Part shown: one piece after another, positions 20,276-33,461 of the stretch
Layout of the letters: every line of letters begins with the position of its first letter
Position numbering within the stretch: position 1 is the stretch's first letter
Origin: Anadara kagoshimensis
Lineage: Eukaryota; Mollusca; Bivalvia; Arcoida; Arcidae
NCBI GenBank assembly: GCA_021292105.1
Contig: CM037862.1
Location: 3,976,501 to 4,040,500 of the forward strand
DNA: 64,000 nucleotides
Direction of reading: 5' to 3'
Translations under genes and position numbers: made by a program
Notes under the pieces: generated by a model
The model's input: only the letters and a program-made list of their open reading frames with translations
The model's database searches: none
What the model was told of the DNA's origin: nothing

Positions 20276-23200
20276 TGAGAGACACAGACCTGCAGAAAAG
20301 TTACCCCGAGATATATGTACATGTAGCTAACTAAGGATCGAGCTGACTTTTGTGCTTGAGACACAGACCTGCAGAAAAGTTACCCCGAGATATATGTTCA
20401 CTTAGCTAACTAAGGATCGAGCTGACTTCTGTGCTTGAGACACAGATCTGCAGAAAAGTTACCCCGAGATATATGTTCATGTAGCTAACTAAGGATCGAG
20501 CTGACTTCTGTGCTTGAGACACAGACCTGCAGAAAAGTCACCCCGAGATATATGTACAGGTAGCTAACTAAGGATCGAGCTGACTTCTGTGCTTGAGACA
20601 CAGACCTGCAGAAAAGTTACCCCGAGATATATGTACATGTAGCTAACTAAGGATCGAGCTGACTTCTGTGCTTGAGACACAGACCTGCAGAAAAGTTACC
20701 CCGAGATATATGTACATGTAGCTAACTAAGGGTCGAGCTGACTTCTGTGCTTGAGACACAGACCTGCAGAAAAGTTACCCCGAGATATATGTACATGTAG
20801 CTAACTAAGGGTCGAGCTGACTTCTGTGCTTGAGACACAGACCTGCAGAAAAGTTACCCCAAGATATATGTACATGTAGCTAACTAAGGGTCGAGCTGAC
20901 TTCTGTGCTTGAGACACAGACCTGCAGAAAAGTTACCCAGAGATATATGTACAGGTAGCTAACTAAGGATCGAGCTGACTTCTGTGCTTGAGACACAGAC
21001 CTGCAGAAAAGTTACCCCGAGATATATGTACATGTTGCCAACTAAGGATCGAGCTGACTTCTGTGCTTGAGACACAGACCTGCAGAAAAGTTACCCCGAG
21101 ATATATGTACATGTAGCTAACTAAGGATCGAGCTTACTTCTGTGCTTGAGACACAGACCTGCAGAAAAGTTATCCCGAGATATATGTACAGGTAGCTAAC
21201 TAAGGGTCGAGCTGACTTCTGTGCTTGCGACACAGACCTGCAGAAAAGTCACACCGAGATATATGTACAGGTAGCTAACTAAGGATCGAGCTGACTTCTG
21301 TGCTTGAGACACAGACCTGCAGAAAAGTTACCCCGAGATATATGTACATGTAGCTAACTAAGGATCGAGCTGACTTCTGTGCTTGAGACACAGACCTGCA
21401 GAAAAGTTACCCCGAGATATATGTACATGTAGCTAACTAGGGATCGAGATTACTTCTGTGCTTGAGACACAGACCTGCAGAAAAGTTACCCCGAGATATA
21501 TGTACAGGTAGCTAACTAAGGATCGAGCTGACTTCTGTGCTTGAGACACAGACCTGCAGAAAAGTTACCCCGAGATATATGTACATGTAGCTAACTAAGG
21601 ATCAGACTGACTTCTGTGCTTGAGACACAGACCTGCAGAAAAGTCACCCCGAGATATATGTACAGGTAGCTAACTTAAGATCGAGCTGACTTCTGTGCTT
21701 GAGACACAGACCTGCAGAAAAGTTACCCCGAGATATATGTACATGTAGCTAACTAAGGATCGAGCTGACTTCTGTGCTTGAGACACAGACCTGCAGAAAA
21801 GTTACTTTGAGATATATGTACAGGTAGCTAACTAAGGATCGAGCTGACTTCTGTGCTTGAGACACAGACCTGCAGAAAAGTTACCCCGAGATATATGTAC
21901 ATGTAGCTAACTAAGGGTCGAGCTGACTTCTGTGATTGAGACACAGACCTGCAGAAAAGTTACCCCGAGATATATGTACAGGTAGCTAACTAAGGATCGA
22001 GCTGACTTCTGTGCTTGAGACACAGACCTGCAGAAAAGTTACCCCGAGATATATGTACATGTAGCTAACTAAGGATCGAGCTGACTTCTGTGCTTGAGAC
22101 ACAGACCTGCAGAAAAGTTACCCCGAGATATATGTACATGTAGCTAACTAACGATCGAGCTGACTTCTGTGCTTGAGACACAGACCTGCAGAAAAGTTAC
22201 CCCGAGATATATGTACATGTAGCTAACTAAGGGTCGAGCTGACTTCTGTGCTTGAGACACAGACCTGCAGAAAAGTTACCCCGAGATATATATGTACAGG
22301 TAGCTAACTAAGGATCGAGATTACTTCTATGCTTGAGACACAGACCTGCAGAAAAGTTATCCCGAGATATATGTTCACGTAGCTAACTAAGGGTCGAGCT
22401 GACTTCTGTGCTTGAGACACAGACCTGCAGAAAAGTTACCCCGAGATATATGTACATGTAGCTAACTAAGGGTCGAGCTGACTTCTGTGCTTGAGACTCA
22501 GACCTGCAGAAAAGTTACCCCGAGATATATGTACAGGTAGCTAACTAAGGATCGAGATTACTTCTATGCTTGAGACACAGACCTGCAGAAAAGTTACCCC
22601 GAGATATATGTACACGTTGCTAACTAAGGGTCGAGCTGACTTCTGTGCTTGAGACACAGACCTGCAGAAAAGTTACCCCGAGATATATGTACATGTAGCT
22701 AACTAAGGGTCGAGCTGACTTCTGTGCTTGAGACACAGACCTGCAGAAAAGTTACCCCGAGATATATGTTCACGTAGCTAACTAAGGATTGATCTGACTT
22801 CTGTGCTTGAGACACAGACCTGCAGAAAAGTTACCCCGAGATATATGTACATGTAGCTAACTAAGGCTCGAGCTGACTTCTGTGCTTGAGACACAGACCT
22901 GCAGAAAAGTTACACCGAGATATATGTACAGGTAGCTAACTAAGGATCGAGATGACTTCTGTGCTTGAGACACAGACCTGCAGAAAAGTTACCCCGAGAT
23001 ATATGTACATGTAGCTAACTAAGGGTCGAGCTGACTTCTGTGCTTGAGACACAGACCTGCAGAAAAGTTACCCCGAGATATATGTACATGTAGCTAACTA
23101 AGGGTCGAGCTGACTTCTGTGCTTGAGACACAGACCTGCAGAAAAGTCACCCAGAGATATATGTACAGGTAGCTAACTAAGGATCGAGCTGACTTTTGTG

Positions 23201-24062
23201 CTTGAGACACAGACCTGCAGAAAAGTTACCCCGAGATATATGTACATGTAGCTAACTAAGGGTCGAGCTGACTTCTGTGCTTGAGACACAGACCTGCAGA
23301 AAAGTTACCCCGAGATATATGTACATGTAGCTAACTAAGGGTCGAGCTGACTTCTGTGCTTGAGACACAGACCTGCAGAAAAGTTACCCCGAGATATATG
23401 TACAGGTAGCTAACCAAGGATCGAGATTACTTCTATGCTTGAGACACAGACCTGCAGAAAAGTTACCCCGAGATATATGTGCACGTAGCTAACTAAGGGT
23501 CGAGCTGACTTCTGTGCTTGAGACACAGACCTGCAGAAAAGTTACCCCGAGATATATGTTCACGTAGCTAACTAAGGATGGAACTGACTTCTGTGCTTGA
23601 TACACAGACCTGCAGAAAAGTTACCCCGAGATATATGTACATGTAGCTAACTAAGGGTCGAGCTGACTTCTGTGCTTGAGACACAGACCTGCAGAAAAGT
23701 TACCCCGAGATATATGTACAGGTAGCTAACTAAGGATCGAGCTTACTTCTGTGCTTGAGACACAGACCTGCAGAAAAGTTACCCCGAGATATATGTACAT
23801 GTAGCTAACTAAGGATCAAGCTGACTTCTGTGCTTGAGACACAGACCTGCAGAAAAGTTACCCCGAGATATATGTTCACGTAGCTAACTAAGGATCGAGC
23901 TGACTTCTGTGCTTGAGACACAGACCTGCAGAAAAGTTACCCCGAGATATATGTACAGGTAGCTAACTAAGGATCGAGCTGACTTCTGTGCTTGAGACAC
24001 AGACCTGCAGAAAAGTTACCCCGAGATATATGTACACGTAGCTAACTAAGGGTCGAGTTGAT
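20276..24062. repeat. 79-bp satellite array (satellite B), about 48 units
   Basis: Head-to-tail 79-bp units: ACACAGACCTGCAGAAAAG, then TTACCCCGAGATATATGTAC, then GTAGCTAACTAAGGATCGAG, then CTGACTTCTGTGCTTGAG. Variant classes alternate (ACATGTAGC / ACAGGTAGC / TTCACGTAGC; GGATC / GGGTC), which suggests multi-unit higher-order copying. It shares no sequence with satellite A beyond GATATAT. Confidence 0.97.
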
Positions 24063-24830
24063 GTTTTATGTGTTTACGTACGAGAGAGTTTGTAAAGTAT
24101 CATGGAATTGTTAATCTTGTTAATCTTGACTGTTATGTGCGGATAAAACCGCTATGGAGCATATAATGGACAAACATTATGGGCGACCCGGCGAGGGGGT
24201 TGGAACCTCGGAGGGTCGTAAATACTTTTAACTTGACCTTGAATTACAAGTATATAATGTTTATAAACAATAACAATGTGTCTTACAACCATGACTTATA
24301 GATGGAAGTGTGTGAATACTAGAATTATTATGTAACACACCTAAACACAATTACAACTGTTGACACAAAAATACGGTTATTCTATTAAAAATAATTAACA
24401 ATATAAAACTGACATATAACACATCGGCGACAGTCTGAAAAATTCATAAAAAATACAATACTTTTTTGACACTCGTCACAATAACAAAAACTCTAATTTG
24501 CATTTCTCATGTGTTAAAAGTATTGTTGGGCACTTAAAAGATTTAATGAAAATATGCCAAGTTAACTCGGAGAAATAGAATCAACACAGGGGATATGTTA
24601 TGATGATGATGATGATATGAAAATTATTGATTTCTTCTCAAATAATTGCGAAAAATAGCAAAATGTTTAAAAAATCAAAATCATCTAGATTTCATTCATT
24701 CCCAAGTGTTAAAAAATGCATCAGCGGCAAAGCATGTAAAGCACGCTTTCGTCACAAAAAGAGAAGAAGTAAAAAGAAATCTAAAGTATGTTACTTTTAT
24801 GTTGAATAAGTAACTTTTACTAAAACTAAA
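24063..24830. repeat. Duplicated spacer of the macrosatellite, copy 2
   Basis: Second copy of 16877-17640, about 7.18 kb downstream, joined directly to the last satellite B unit. Together with the copied start of satellite A it shows that the unit spacer-A-spacer-B was duplicated. Confidence 0.9.
24663..24809 (+). CDS. Hypothetical short basic ORF in the spacer, copy 2
   Basis: The same 48-codon frame as in copy 1, identical in nucleotides, followed by TAA. In this copy the frame is also open upstream because of a one-base loss in an A run near 24652. Not recognised; low coding support. Confidence 0.2.
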   Translation: MFKKSKSSRFHSFPSVKKCISGKACKARFRHKKRRSKKKSKVCYFYVE

Positions 24831-25363
24831 TATGACAGACGAGATGGACATTTCCAATAATACTAGATATTGTAAGTAAACGGGGATATATTGTGACAGA
24901 CTAGATGAACATCTTCAATAATACTAGATATTGTACAAAAGTAAACGGGGATATATTGTGACAGACTAGATAAACATCTCAGATAATACTAGATATGGTA
25001 AGTAAACGGGGATATATTGTGACAAACTAGATGAACATCTCCAAAAAAACTAGACATGGTAAGTAAACGGGGATATATTGTGACAGATTAGATGAACATC
25101 TCCAATAAAACTAGACATGGTAAGTAAACGGGGATATATTGTGACAGACTAGATGAACATCTCCAATAAAACTAGACATGGTAAGTAAACGGGGATATAT
25201 TGTGACAGACTAGATGAACATCTCCAATAAAACTAGATATGGTAAGTAAACGGGGATATATTGTGACAGACTAGATGAACATCTCAGATAATACTAGATA
25301 TGGTAAGTAAACGGGGATATATGTACATGTAGCTAACTAAGGATCGAGCTGACCTCTGTGCTT
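24831..25363. repeat. Second 61-bp satellite array, truncated, fused to a partial 79-bp unit
   Basis: About eight 61-bp units that reproduce the opening units of the first array, including the odd TTGTACAAAAGTAAACGG unit. Within GGGGATATATGTACATG (about 25312-25328) the sequence switches to the middle of a satellite B unit and then ends. The junction lies in the short word both satellites share (GATATAT). Confidence 0.9.
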
Positions 25364-25546
25364 ATTATTATTTGCTTAGTGTTAAACTTTCGACGGGTTT
25401 GTACTATGTGTTGGTACAAATTATACATTTTATGTTTAAAAATGAAGAAATAGGAGTATTTCTAAGTGATTAAGATGAATTCAATTTTATATTTAGATTC
25501 AACATCTTTATTTGCAGTAAACATATACTTGTAAATGCTTTTTGCC

Positions 25547-25585
<39 letters not shown>

Positions 25586-26869
25586 TATTGGATTGGTATT
25601 TTTGCTTTTTGATTGAAAGAATCACGGTACAGCTTGATTTTATTAGATTTTTGTGTCATTTTCTAAACATTACAAAAAGAGACTACTAGTACTTTACTGA
25701 TGGTTTCGAGAACAACATGTTTTAAATATTTCTTCACATTATTAATCAATTGCTTTGAGGTTTTATAGATCTTTACCTTCGCTGTTTTGCCTCATATAGA
25801 TGATGTTTACATGTTTGTAACATCGATCTTGCTTAGTTATATGATTGCAAGTTTTAGACGTTTTACCCATTCATCATGCTTTTATCATATTTGATGCTGG
25901 AACGTGAGGTGGTTAATGAGTTTATATATGCGAATATTTTTCGAATAAAGAGTTAATTATGTAATGTTTTTATTCCACCAAACTGTTTGAGACCAAATGT
26001 GATTACCATTGATAAAGTGACGTCACTCATTTTTTGCGTCATGTTATCGCTGTTCCAGGGACTGAACGTCACGTGCATTTCGTAGGCAGCATTGCTTTTA
26101 AACTTTCAAGATTAGAAATAAAAAAAAAACATTTTCAAAAATGCGAAATTTAAATTTAACCATTGAATTGTCAAGAAATGACGTTCATAGTGCTTTTTAA
26201 CTTCAATTCCCACACAAAGCAAATTGAATAACGTTCGCCATTTCAATATCACTAAAAGTATAAATCAAAACGCTGGCAGGTGAGATACTATTTTTAGACA
26301 AAATCGGCCAAGTAAGATAGTTTATACAATGAAAATTTCTAAGATCGTGTATCATAAATATTACGTATAAAGCGACTAATTATCTTAGACAGTTAATACC
26401 ACACATAGAAACTGCTGGGCCCTAGTAGACAACATTGTATTTCAAAGAATTTAACGTGTGGCAAAATATAGATAAAATATCTGTATATATTGTCAAAGTG
26501 ACAATTAAAAGCAAGCCCGAAAGGTTTTTAATATCTATGATGCAATAATTATTCTCGCCAGGAATGGTGCTGTTTGTGTAACAATATACATATCTTTATA
26601 AGCACATTATAAATAAAATATTATTAACATGGTTATGTTTGTAAGATGACTATAGTTTTTGTCTAAAGCTGATTTAGTGGCTATTAATCTTTCTTCATTT
26701 TCCTTAACAAAGACTGATGCTAATTTAAGTAGATGGCTTTTTTTAGACGAACCATGATAATTTATTACATTTTTTCTGTAATAAAATCATTTTCTGAAGG
26801 TTTTAAAGATACTACTAACATCGTAAACTAAGCATATTGGAAAGCAAAACTTTGTTCTTTATTACATAT
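25364..26869. other. Non-coding stretch with a CA microsatellite
   Basis: No gene seen. A (CA)n tract lies at about 25547-25585, interrupted by one A-rich step. The rest is AT-rich single-copy-looking sequence. Confidence 0.5.
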
Positions 26870-27065
26870 TATACCAGTTTTAGATGGTCGTTTCGGAATA
26901 AAATTCCTCATCAGTAGTGCTTGGACCAAAATTATGAAACCAAAATTGTTTTCAAGATGTTGAAAAGATACCCAAAAGATCAAAATGTATTTTAGAAAAT
27001 TTAACTAAAGAAAAACTTTGCATGAGAGAGTATACCTTAGTTTTTGAGGAATTTCAAAATTTAAC
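26870..27065 (+). repeat. Dispersed repeat, copy 1
   Basis: TTATACCAGTTTTAGATGG, GGAATAAAATTCCTCATCAG and CTTAGTTTTTGAGGAATTT recur in the same order at 31075-31258. The origin is probably a retroelement, but this is not shown. Confidence 0.7.
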
Positions 27066-27304
27066 TAAGGTTTGACATGACATATTAATTGCATGCTACA
27101 GAGTCAGCTTAAAAGTCAGATTGATGAGCAGAAAGTGCTAAAAAATAAAACTTCTATGTGTTACTTTTAAATTTTCATAAAATAATGCACTCAAAATATG
27201 ATTTGGCAATTAAATGGCCAGTTATGACAAAACAATAATGATGTATTTTACGGCTTTGCAATGTATATGTAAAGTTGAACCAAACACATACATATATCAG
27301 CTTA

Positions 27305-27480
27305 TTGATAATGTCTCAATGTCCAGGATCACCCTGGGTATGTTTAAAGTTTTGAATACACACGGGACTGAAGCTAGCTAAACAGGATTCGCTTACCCTT
27401 CCGGAGCACCCGGCCTCACTTCCCTGCTGAAAGTTTACGTGTTTCAGTTAATATGTAAGTTTTAAGGTTTTTATTTTGAT
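27305..27480 (+). repeat. Truncated retroelement 3' end
   Basis: Matches 47625-47790: a degenerate ATGTCTCAATGTCCAGGAT coding end, then GCTAGCTAAACAGG, CTTACCCTTCCGGAGCACCC and CTCACTTCCCTG. It is 5'-truncated, as usual for retroposed copies. Confidence 0.75.
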
Positions 27481-27844
27481 TTGGACATTGATTAGTACCG
27501 GTATCGTTGTTTTGACTTACAATAAGGGTTAAAGTTCTTGAATCTGCAACCTATGATAGTATCGGCCAATAATGTCGCAAGCATTAAACACTGTCCTTAA
27601 CACGCAGAAATTTCCTCTTTGTTGACCACTTGTTGCGTTTTTGTGGACGATATTTCGGCATAATCATGTTTCAAACATAACATCTATTCTGTCATTTAAA
27701 AGTTGAATTCATAATCAGTTCTCTCAAATGTGTATTGTTTCTTTTCATTGTCTGTAAACTCTTTTGTATATTTGTGCTGCTATGTGGTTCTGACTACAAG
27801 TGACGATACTACTGAAATTAATGAAATACAATCTTAAGTTCAAT
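27481..27844. other. Non-coding gap between two retroelement ends
   Basis: No ORF, repeat or RNA gene recognised. Confidence 0.4.
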
Positions 27845-27960
27845 CAAAGTTACCCTTCCAGAGCATCCGGCCTCACTTCCTTGGAGGAAGTTCACGTGTT
27901 ATACATGGTTTGTCAGTTTCAAAGTTTTTACTTTGCGTTTGGATTGTGATTTGGACATAG
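27845..27960 (+). repeat. Second truncated retroelement 3' end
   Basis: TTACCCTTCCAGAGCATCCGG, CTCACTTCC and GTCAGTTTCAAAGTTTTTAC match the 47.7-kb copy. The tail GGATTGTGATTTGGACATAG runs without a break into the 56-bp minisatellite. Confidence 0.75.
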
Positions 27961-29975
27961 ATTGGCATGTTTGTGTTTGTTTTGACTTTGCATTTGGATT
28001 GTGGTTTTGACATAGATTGGCATGTTTGTGTTTGATTTTGACTTTGCATTTGGATTGTGGTTTTGACATAGATTGACACGTTTGTGTTTGATTTGACTTT
28101 GTTTTGGGATTGTGGTTTTGACATAGATTGTTATGTTTGTGTTTGATTTTGACTTTGCTTTGGGATTGTGTTTTTGACATAGATTGGTATATTTGTGTTT
28201 GATTTTGACTTTGCATTAGGATTGTGATTTGGACATGGATTGGTATGTTTGTGATTGATTTTGACTTTGCTTTCGGATTGTGTTTTTGACATAAATTGTT
28301 ATGTTTGTGTTTGATTTTGACTTTGCTTTGGGATTGTGGTTTTGACATAAATTGGTATGTTTGTGTTTAATTTTGACTTTGCTTTGGGATTGTGATTTGG
28401 CCATAGATTGGTATATTTGTGTTTGATTTTGACTTTGCTTTGGGATTGTTGTTTTGACATAGATTGGTATACATGTATTTGTGTTTGATTTTGCTTTGGG
28501 ATTGTGTGTTTGACATAGATTGGTATGTTTGTGTTTGATTTTGACATTGCTTTTGGATTGTGTTTTTGACATATATTTGTATACAACGTATTTGTGTTTG
28601 ATTTTGACTTTGCTTTTTGTTTGATTTTGACTACTTTGGGATTGTGATTTGGACATAGATGGGTATGTTTGTGTTTGATTTTGACTGCTTTGGGATTGTG
28701 ATTTTGGACATAGATTGGTATGTTTGTGTTTGATTTTGTCATTGCTTTGGGATTGTGGTTTGGACATGGATTGGTATATTTCTATTTGATTTTGACTTTG
28801 CATTGGGATTGTGGTTTAGAAATGGATTGATATGTTTGTGTTTGATTTTGACTTTGCTTTGGGATTGTGATTTGGACATAGATTGGTATGTTTGTGTTTG
28901 ATTTTGTCATTGCTTTGGGATTATGGTTTGGAGATGGATTGGTATATTTCTGTTTGATTTTGACTTTGCTTTGGAATTGTGGTTTAGACATGGATTGGTA
29001 TGTTTGTGTTTGATTTTGACTTTGCTTTGGGGTTGTGATTTGGACATAGATTGGTATGTTTGTGTTTGATTATGTCATTGCTTTGGGATTGTGGTATGGA
29101 CATGGATTGGTATATTTGTGTTTGATTTTGACTTTGCTTTGAAATTGTGATTTGTACATAGATTGGTATGTTTGTGTTTGATTTTGACATTGCTTTCGGA
29201 TTATAATTTGGACATAGATTGGTATGTTTGTGTTTGATTTTGACTTTGCTTTAATATTGTGATTTCGACATAGATTGGTATGTTTGTGTTTGATTTTGTC
29301 TTTGCTTTTTGATTGTGATTTGGACATAGATTGGTATGTTTGTGTTTGATTATGTCATTGCTTTGGGATTGTGGTATGGACATGGATTGGTATATTTGTG
29401 TTTGATTTTGACTTTGCTTTGAAATTGTGATTTGTACATAGATTGGTATGTTTGTGTTTGATTTTGTCTTTGCTTTTTGATTGTGATTCGGACATAGATT
29501 GGTATGTTTGTGTTTGATTTTCTCTTTGCTTTTTGATTGTGATTTGGACATAGATTGGCATGTTTAAATTTGATTTTAACTTTGCTTTAGGATTGTGTTT
29601 TGGACATGGATTGGTATATTTGTGTTTGATTTTGACTTTTCTTTGGTCTTGTGTTTTTGACATAGATTGTTATATTTGTGTTTGGATTTGACTTTGCTTT
29701 GGGGTTGTGTTTTTGACATAGATTGGTATATTTGTGTTTGATTTTGACTTTGCTTTGATATTGTGATTTCGACATAGATTGGTATGTTTGTGTTTGATTT
29801 TCTCTTTGCTTTTTGATTGTGATTTGGACATAGATTGGCATGTTTAAATTTGATTTTAACTTTGCTTTAGGATTGTGTTTTGGACATGGATTGGTATATT
29901 TGTATTTGGTTTTGACTTTGCTTTGGGATTGTGGTTTTGGTATAGATTGGTATGTTTGTTTTTGATTTGTTAACT
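27900..29975. repeat. 56-bp minisatellite grown from the retroelement tail
   Basis: About 36 imperfect units with the blocks GATTTTGACTTTGCTTTGGG, ATTGTGATTTGGACATAG and ATTGGTATGTTTGTGTTT. One unit corresponds to the final segment of the retroelement 3' end seen once at 16.2, 41.2 and 47.8 kb. The minus strand is almost stop-free in all three frames, which creates long Lys/Gln/Asn-rich open frames that cycle through the frames because 56 is not a multiple of three. Confidence 0.92.
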
Positions 29976-31070
29976 TCAAAGAAAAACTTGATATTAATAA
30001 CTTGTAACTACCAGCCATAGTCAACCGACTCTTATATTGCTTATTGATTTGAATTACTTTATCCATATTACATCTGTTATTTCCTCCATAATAATTTCGT
30101 CTCTAAGCAACAGGATTGATAATTAATATAACCACACATAACTTCAATAACTTGATATTTTCCATTCCGCCAAAGATTTCAAAAAGAGGTTAAAAAATTA
30201 ATCTATAACTTGACCATGCCACAAGAAACATACACATACTAGTATATAAATATAACATTAATCTACATTTATTTTTCAAAATGGCCAATCTGCGTGCTTT
30301 TCATATGCGTTTTCTACAGCAACGAAAAGCACTGTCGTTTTTTATATCTACATGTGTACCTTGTTCTTCAATGGGGCATATTTTTTTAATTTAAGGAGAA
30401 CATGTTTTTCAAAACACTGCACACAATTTAGAATATAGTGTATATAAAGTAAAAATATAAAAAGAAAAAGAAAAAAAAAAGGAATGTTGATATGTTCTTA
30501 AACGATAACTAACTTTTGTTTTGAAGCTGCTGTTATAGGAATTTTGAGAAAACATTATTGTCAATTCCGACGATAAAATTGGCTTTTTGACACAAAAATG
30601 ATACAATTAAACATTTCCAGCCTTGAAAACAAGACTTTTTTATTTTGATAACAAGACTTAATTATATTTCACTAAAATTGATCTAAATAAAATTGTTGAG
30701 AAACTTGTCCTTCTAATAATAAGTAAAAAAAAACAAACAAAAAAAACCCCAGTTTTTCAAATTTTGTCTTGGTTTTAATTTAGTCGTTTGTGATGTTTTC
30801 AGTGATAATTCTTTATCTTCATGATTGTCTAACAACTTCACAAATGTTTCTTGAAAATTTTACAAGAAAATATTATGTTATATTCAGTTATCAAACACAA
30901 TCAAATTATGCTTATCTTTTATGTGTGTACTTGTTGTGTGCCAGGCATGTGGTCGAGTGATTATGTACAATGAACATGCTGATGATCAAATGTTGAATAA
31001 CAACCAATAAATTGGTGATTGGATACGTCTATGGGCAACTTGATCTTTGCTATGATAATGCGGGTATGAC
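29976..31070. other. Non-coding AT-rich stretch
   Basis: No gene or recognised repeat. Homopolymer A tracts lie near 30460 and 30727. Confidence 0.4.
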
Positions 31071-31262
31071 TTCATATTATACCAGTTTTTATTTTACAAC
31101 ACTAGACGGCTGTTTAGGAATACAATTCTTTATCAGTAGTTATAAAACCAAATTTTTTTCTCCAAGATGTAAAGAAACCCATTGGACTAAAATCAGATAA
31201 GGAAATACTTTGCATTGGGGGTATATCTTAGTTTTTGAGGAATTTTAAATTTTAACTAGCAG
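31071..31262 (+). repeat. Dispersed repeat, copy 2, cut by the 31.26-kb transposon
   Basis: Parallels 26870-27065. The match ends at AAATTTTAACTA, immediately before the DNA transposon end at 31264, so the transposon probably landed in this repeat. Confidence 0.65.
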
Positions 31263-32645
31263 CAAAGGACTACGTATGATAAGGGGGTCAAAATGGCCCA
31301 CTTCATAGAATCTTTATTTTTAGCATATTATTACATCTAGGTCTACTCTTAATGAAAATGGAAATATTTTACCTGCCCAACTGACCTTGACCTCTAACCT
31401 AGGGGTCAAAGGTCAACATATTTCTAGTCCATATACCATTACCAAGCTTGAAAATACACATGTTATTTGAAAGGTATGGTCTTTTTGACATTTGTTTGGT
31501 TGTAAACCAAAGCAAAATTAATTGTTTTATTAGTCACTTGTGTTTGTCTGCACATTTTGACCTATTTTGAGAAATTGTAGTATACTTATTTGCATAAAAT
31601 GGTTTTTGTTACACGTTTTCTTAATATAAAAGTCATTGATGGTTATTGAACAACAAAATATGATGTAGAGCTGCGTCAAGAGTAGCAAAATAAAGTCTCG
31701 ATTCAAAATGAAAACACTCTAGTGAATTTGACAAACTTTGGATGGCGAAATATGGATTTGGTATTAAACAAGGGAAGATAATTCATCAAGAATTTTGTTA
31801 GAGTTCATAAAATAGTCTTCCTGTGACATGTACTATGCCTTTTTATTGCAAATAAACAATAATAGTTTCTCAGAATATTTTATATATGATTTCTATATAA
31901 ATTATTGCAAGAATAAATATTCAGAACACATTTATATACAAAATTGTTGTTTTATCAGAACTATAGACTTGAATAATAGCCCAAAATCTGGGTTTTAACA
32001 CATATTTTGCCATTTTCCAATTTAAAATAATTAATAGAAGGTAGTAAACTTTGTCAGGGAAACATAGTTAAAACATTTTTGTCTTACAATACCTATTTTT
32101 GATTCAGATTGTGCATACAATTTGTGGAAAAACATATAATTTGCTATATCTTTTCAAAAATTAGATATGGGTTCAAGCTTTAACCAACATAATTTAGGCC
32201 CAAATCAAAAGTATATATATATGAACAATTTTGTGCAAAAATTCACAGTGGTTAATGGATGAACCGGGGTCGAACTTTCCAATTTAAGATAACCAACTTG
32301 TAAATTTCAGCAAGGGAGATAATTCTGTCAAATGGAACAAAATAGATAGATCACATACATACAATAAAAAGTTAATTTAATTATTACTGCTTTGTTACAG
32401 ATATTGAATACCATTTTATACTTATTTTTGTGTTTTTAAATTTGTTTACTGATAAAATAACTGTGCACTTTTAAGATTGAAATTGACAGTCTGTCAATTT
32501 CATTTTGACACTTCCTCTGCAGGTGTTCATATTTTTTACAGAAATGTGAAAATCAAGCAAAACATCCCCCCATCTTAATGCATCCTGACATACATTTTAC
32601 TAGTATTTAGAATAATCCAAAACAGTATTTATCCTCACTTTCAAA

Positions 32646-33461
32646 ATGCCAACAAAAGGATATAGATGCTGTGTTTGTTCGAATAGGTGTTTAAAATCTC
32701 AAACAAGGAGATTTAATACAGATAATGAAGCATTCTGTCGGTTTTTTCAACAAAGAATTGACAAACAATTTACAAGGAAAGATTTAATATGTAACAGTTG
32801 CAGAAATCAATTTTTTTTTCAAAAAAGGACAAATGAACTCAATCCAGAGGCGGACGCGAGTAAGGATAATACATCGGTTCCTAAAAAAAGTCCAAATAGT
32901 ATAAGACTTCCCATATTCTGTAGGTCTGGAAGTAATACGAAATGTATATTTTGTAACAGGAAGTCAAGAAAATTAGTGTCTGTTCCAAGTAATGTCAAGA
33001 CAAATGTATTTATAGAGAAGGGTATTCTCTTGTCGGAACGATCTCGGTGTTGTAGCATTCATTTATCAAATAGGGAACTAAAGCAGGAAATCTTAAACGA
33101 AATAGAAGCTAATTCTCAGGAAACCTCAATTAACAAAACTAAAATTGTGAAAATGTTGGAAAGTGTTAGACAAGTGGCTAAGAGTTCTAAAACAAGGCGT
33201 TTGGATTTTGAGTCTCCTGATGGTCTTTCTAATGGGGATTATTTGTCTCTTACTGGGTTAAGCAAGTGTCAATTTGATGAACTACTTTCAGTTGTTACTT
33301 CCATGAGGCAATCTCATCTAAGATCTAAAAGAACAGCTCTTGCCATTTTCCTTACCAAACTTCGAACTGGCTTATCAAACAGAATCCTTAAAACTTTGTT
33401 CGGGGTTAAGTGCCGATTTAGTATCCAGCGTACAGTTAAAAGTTGCCGTTTGACCACATGA
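32646..33461 (+). pseudogene. SWIM-type DNA transposase, N-terminal segment
   Basis: Opens with an ATG and a Cys-rich region (CCVCSNRC near residue 8; ICNSCRNQ near 49; CIFCNRK near 100) suited to zinc or DNA binding. It continues with a helix-turn-helix-like segment (LTGLSKCQFDELL near 203; RTALAIFLTKLRTGLSN near 230), as found before DDE domains of the DDE_Tnp_4 type. It runs out of frame at about 33440, where the DDE part continues in another frame. A few residues usually found between the two parts seem missing. Confidence 0.75.

Noticed and set aside
17630..24062. CRISPR-like array
   Set aside because: Repeats are contiguous 61-bp and 79-bp units without unique spacers, in a eukaryotic setting; these are satellites.
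25462..25659. Cys/Val repeat frame on the minus strand
   Set aside because: Translation of a CA microsatellite.
27873..30066. Many long Lys/Gln/Asn-rich open frames on the minus strand
   Set aside because: They are one 56-bp minisatellite read in all three frames; the unit has almost no stops on that strand and its length is not a multiple of three, so frames cycle. No start, splice or domain signal.
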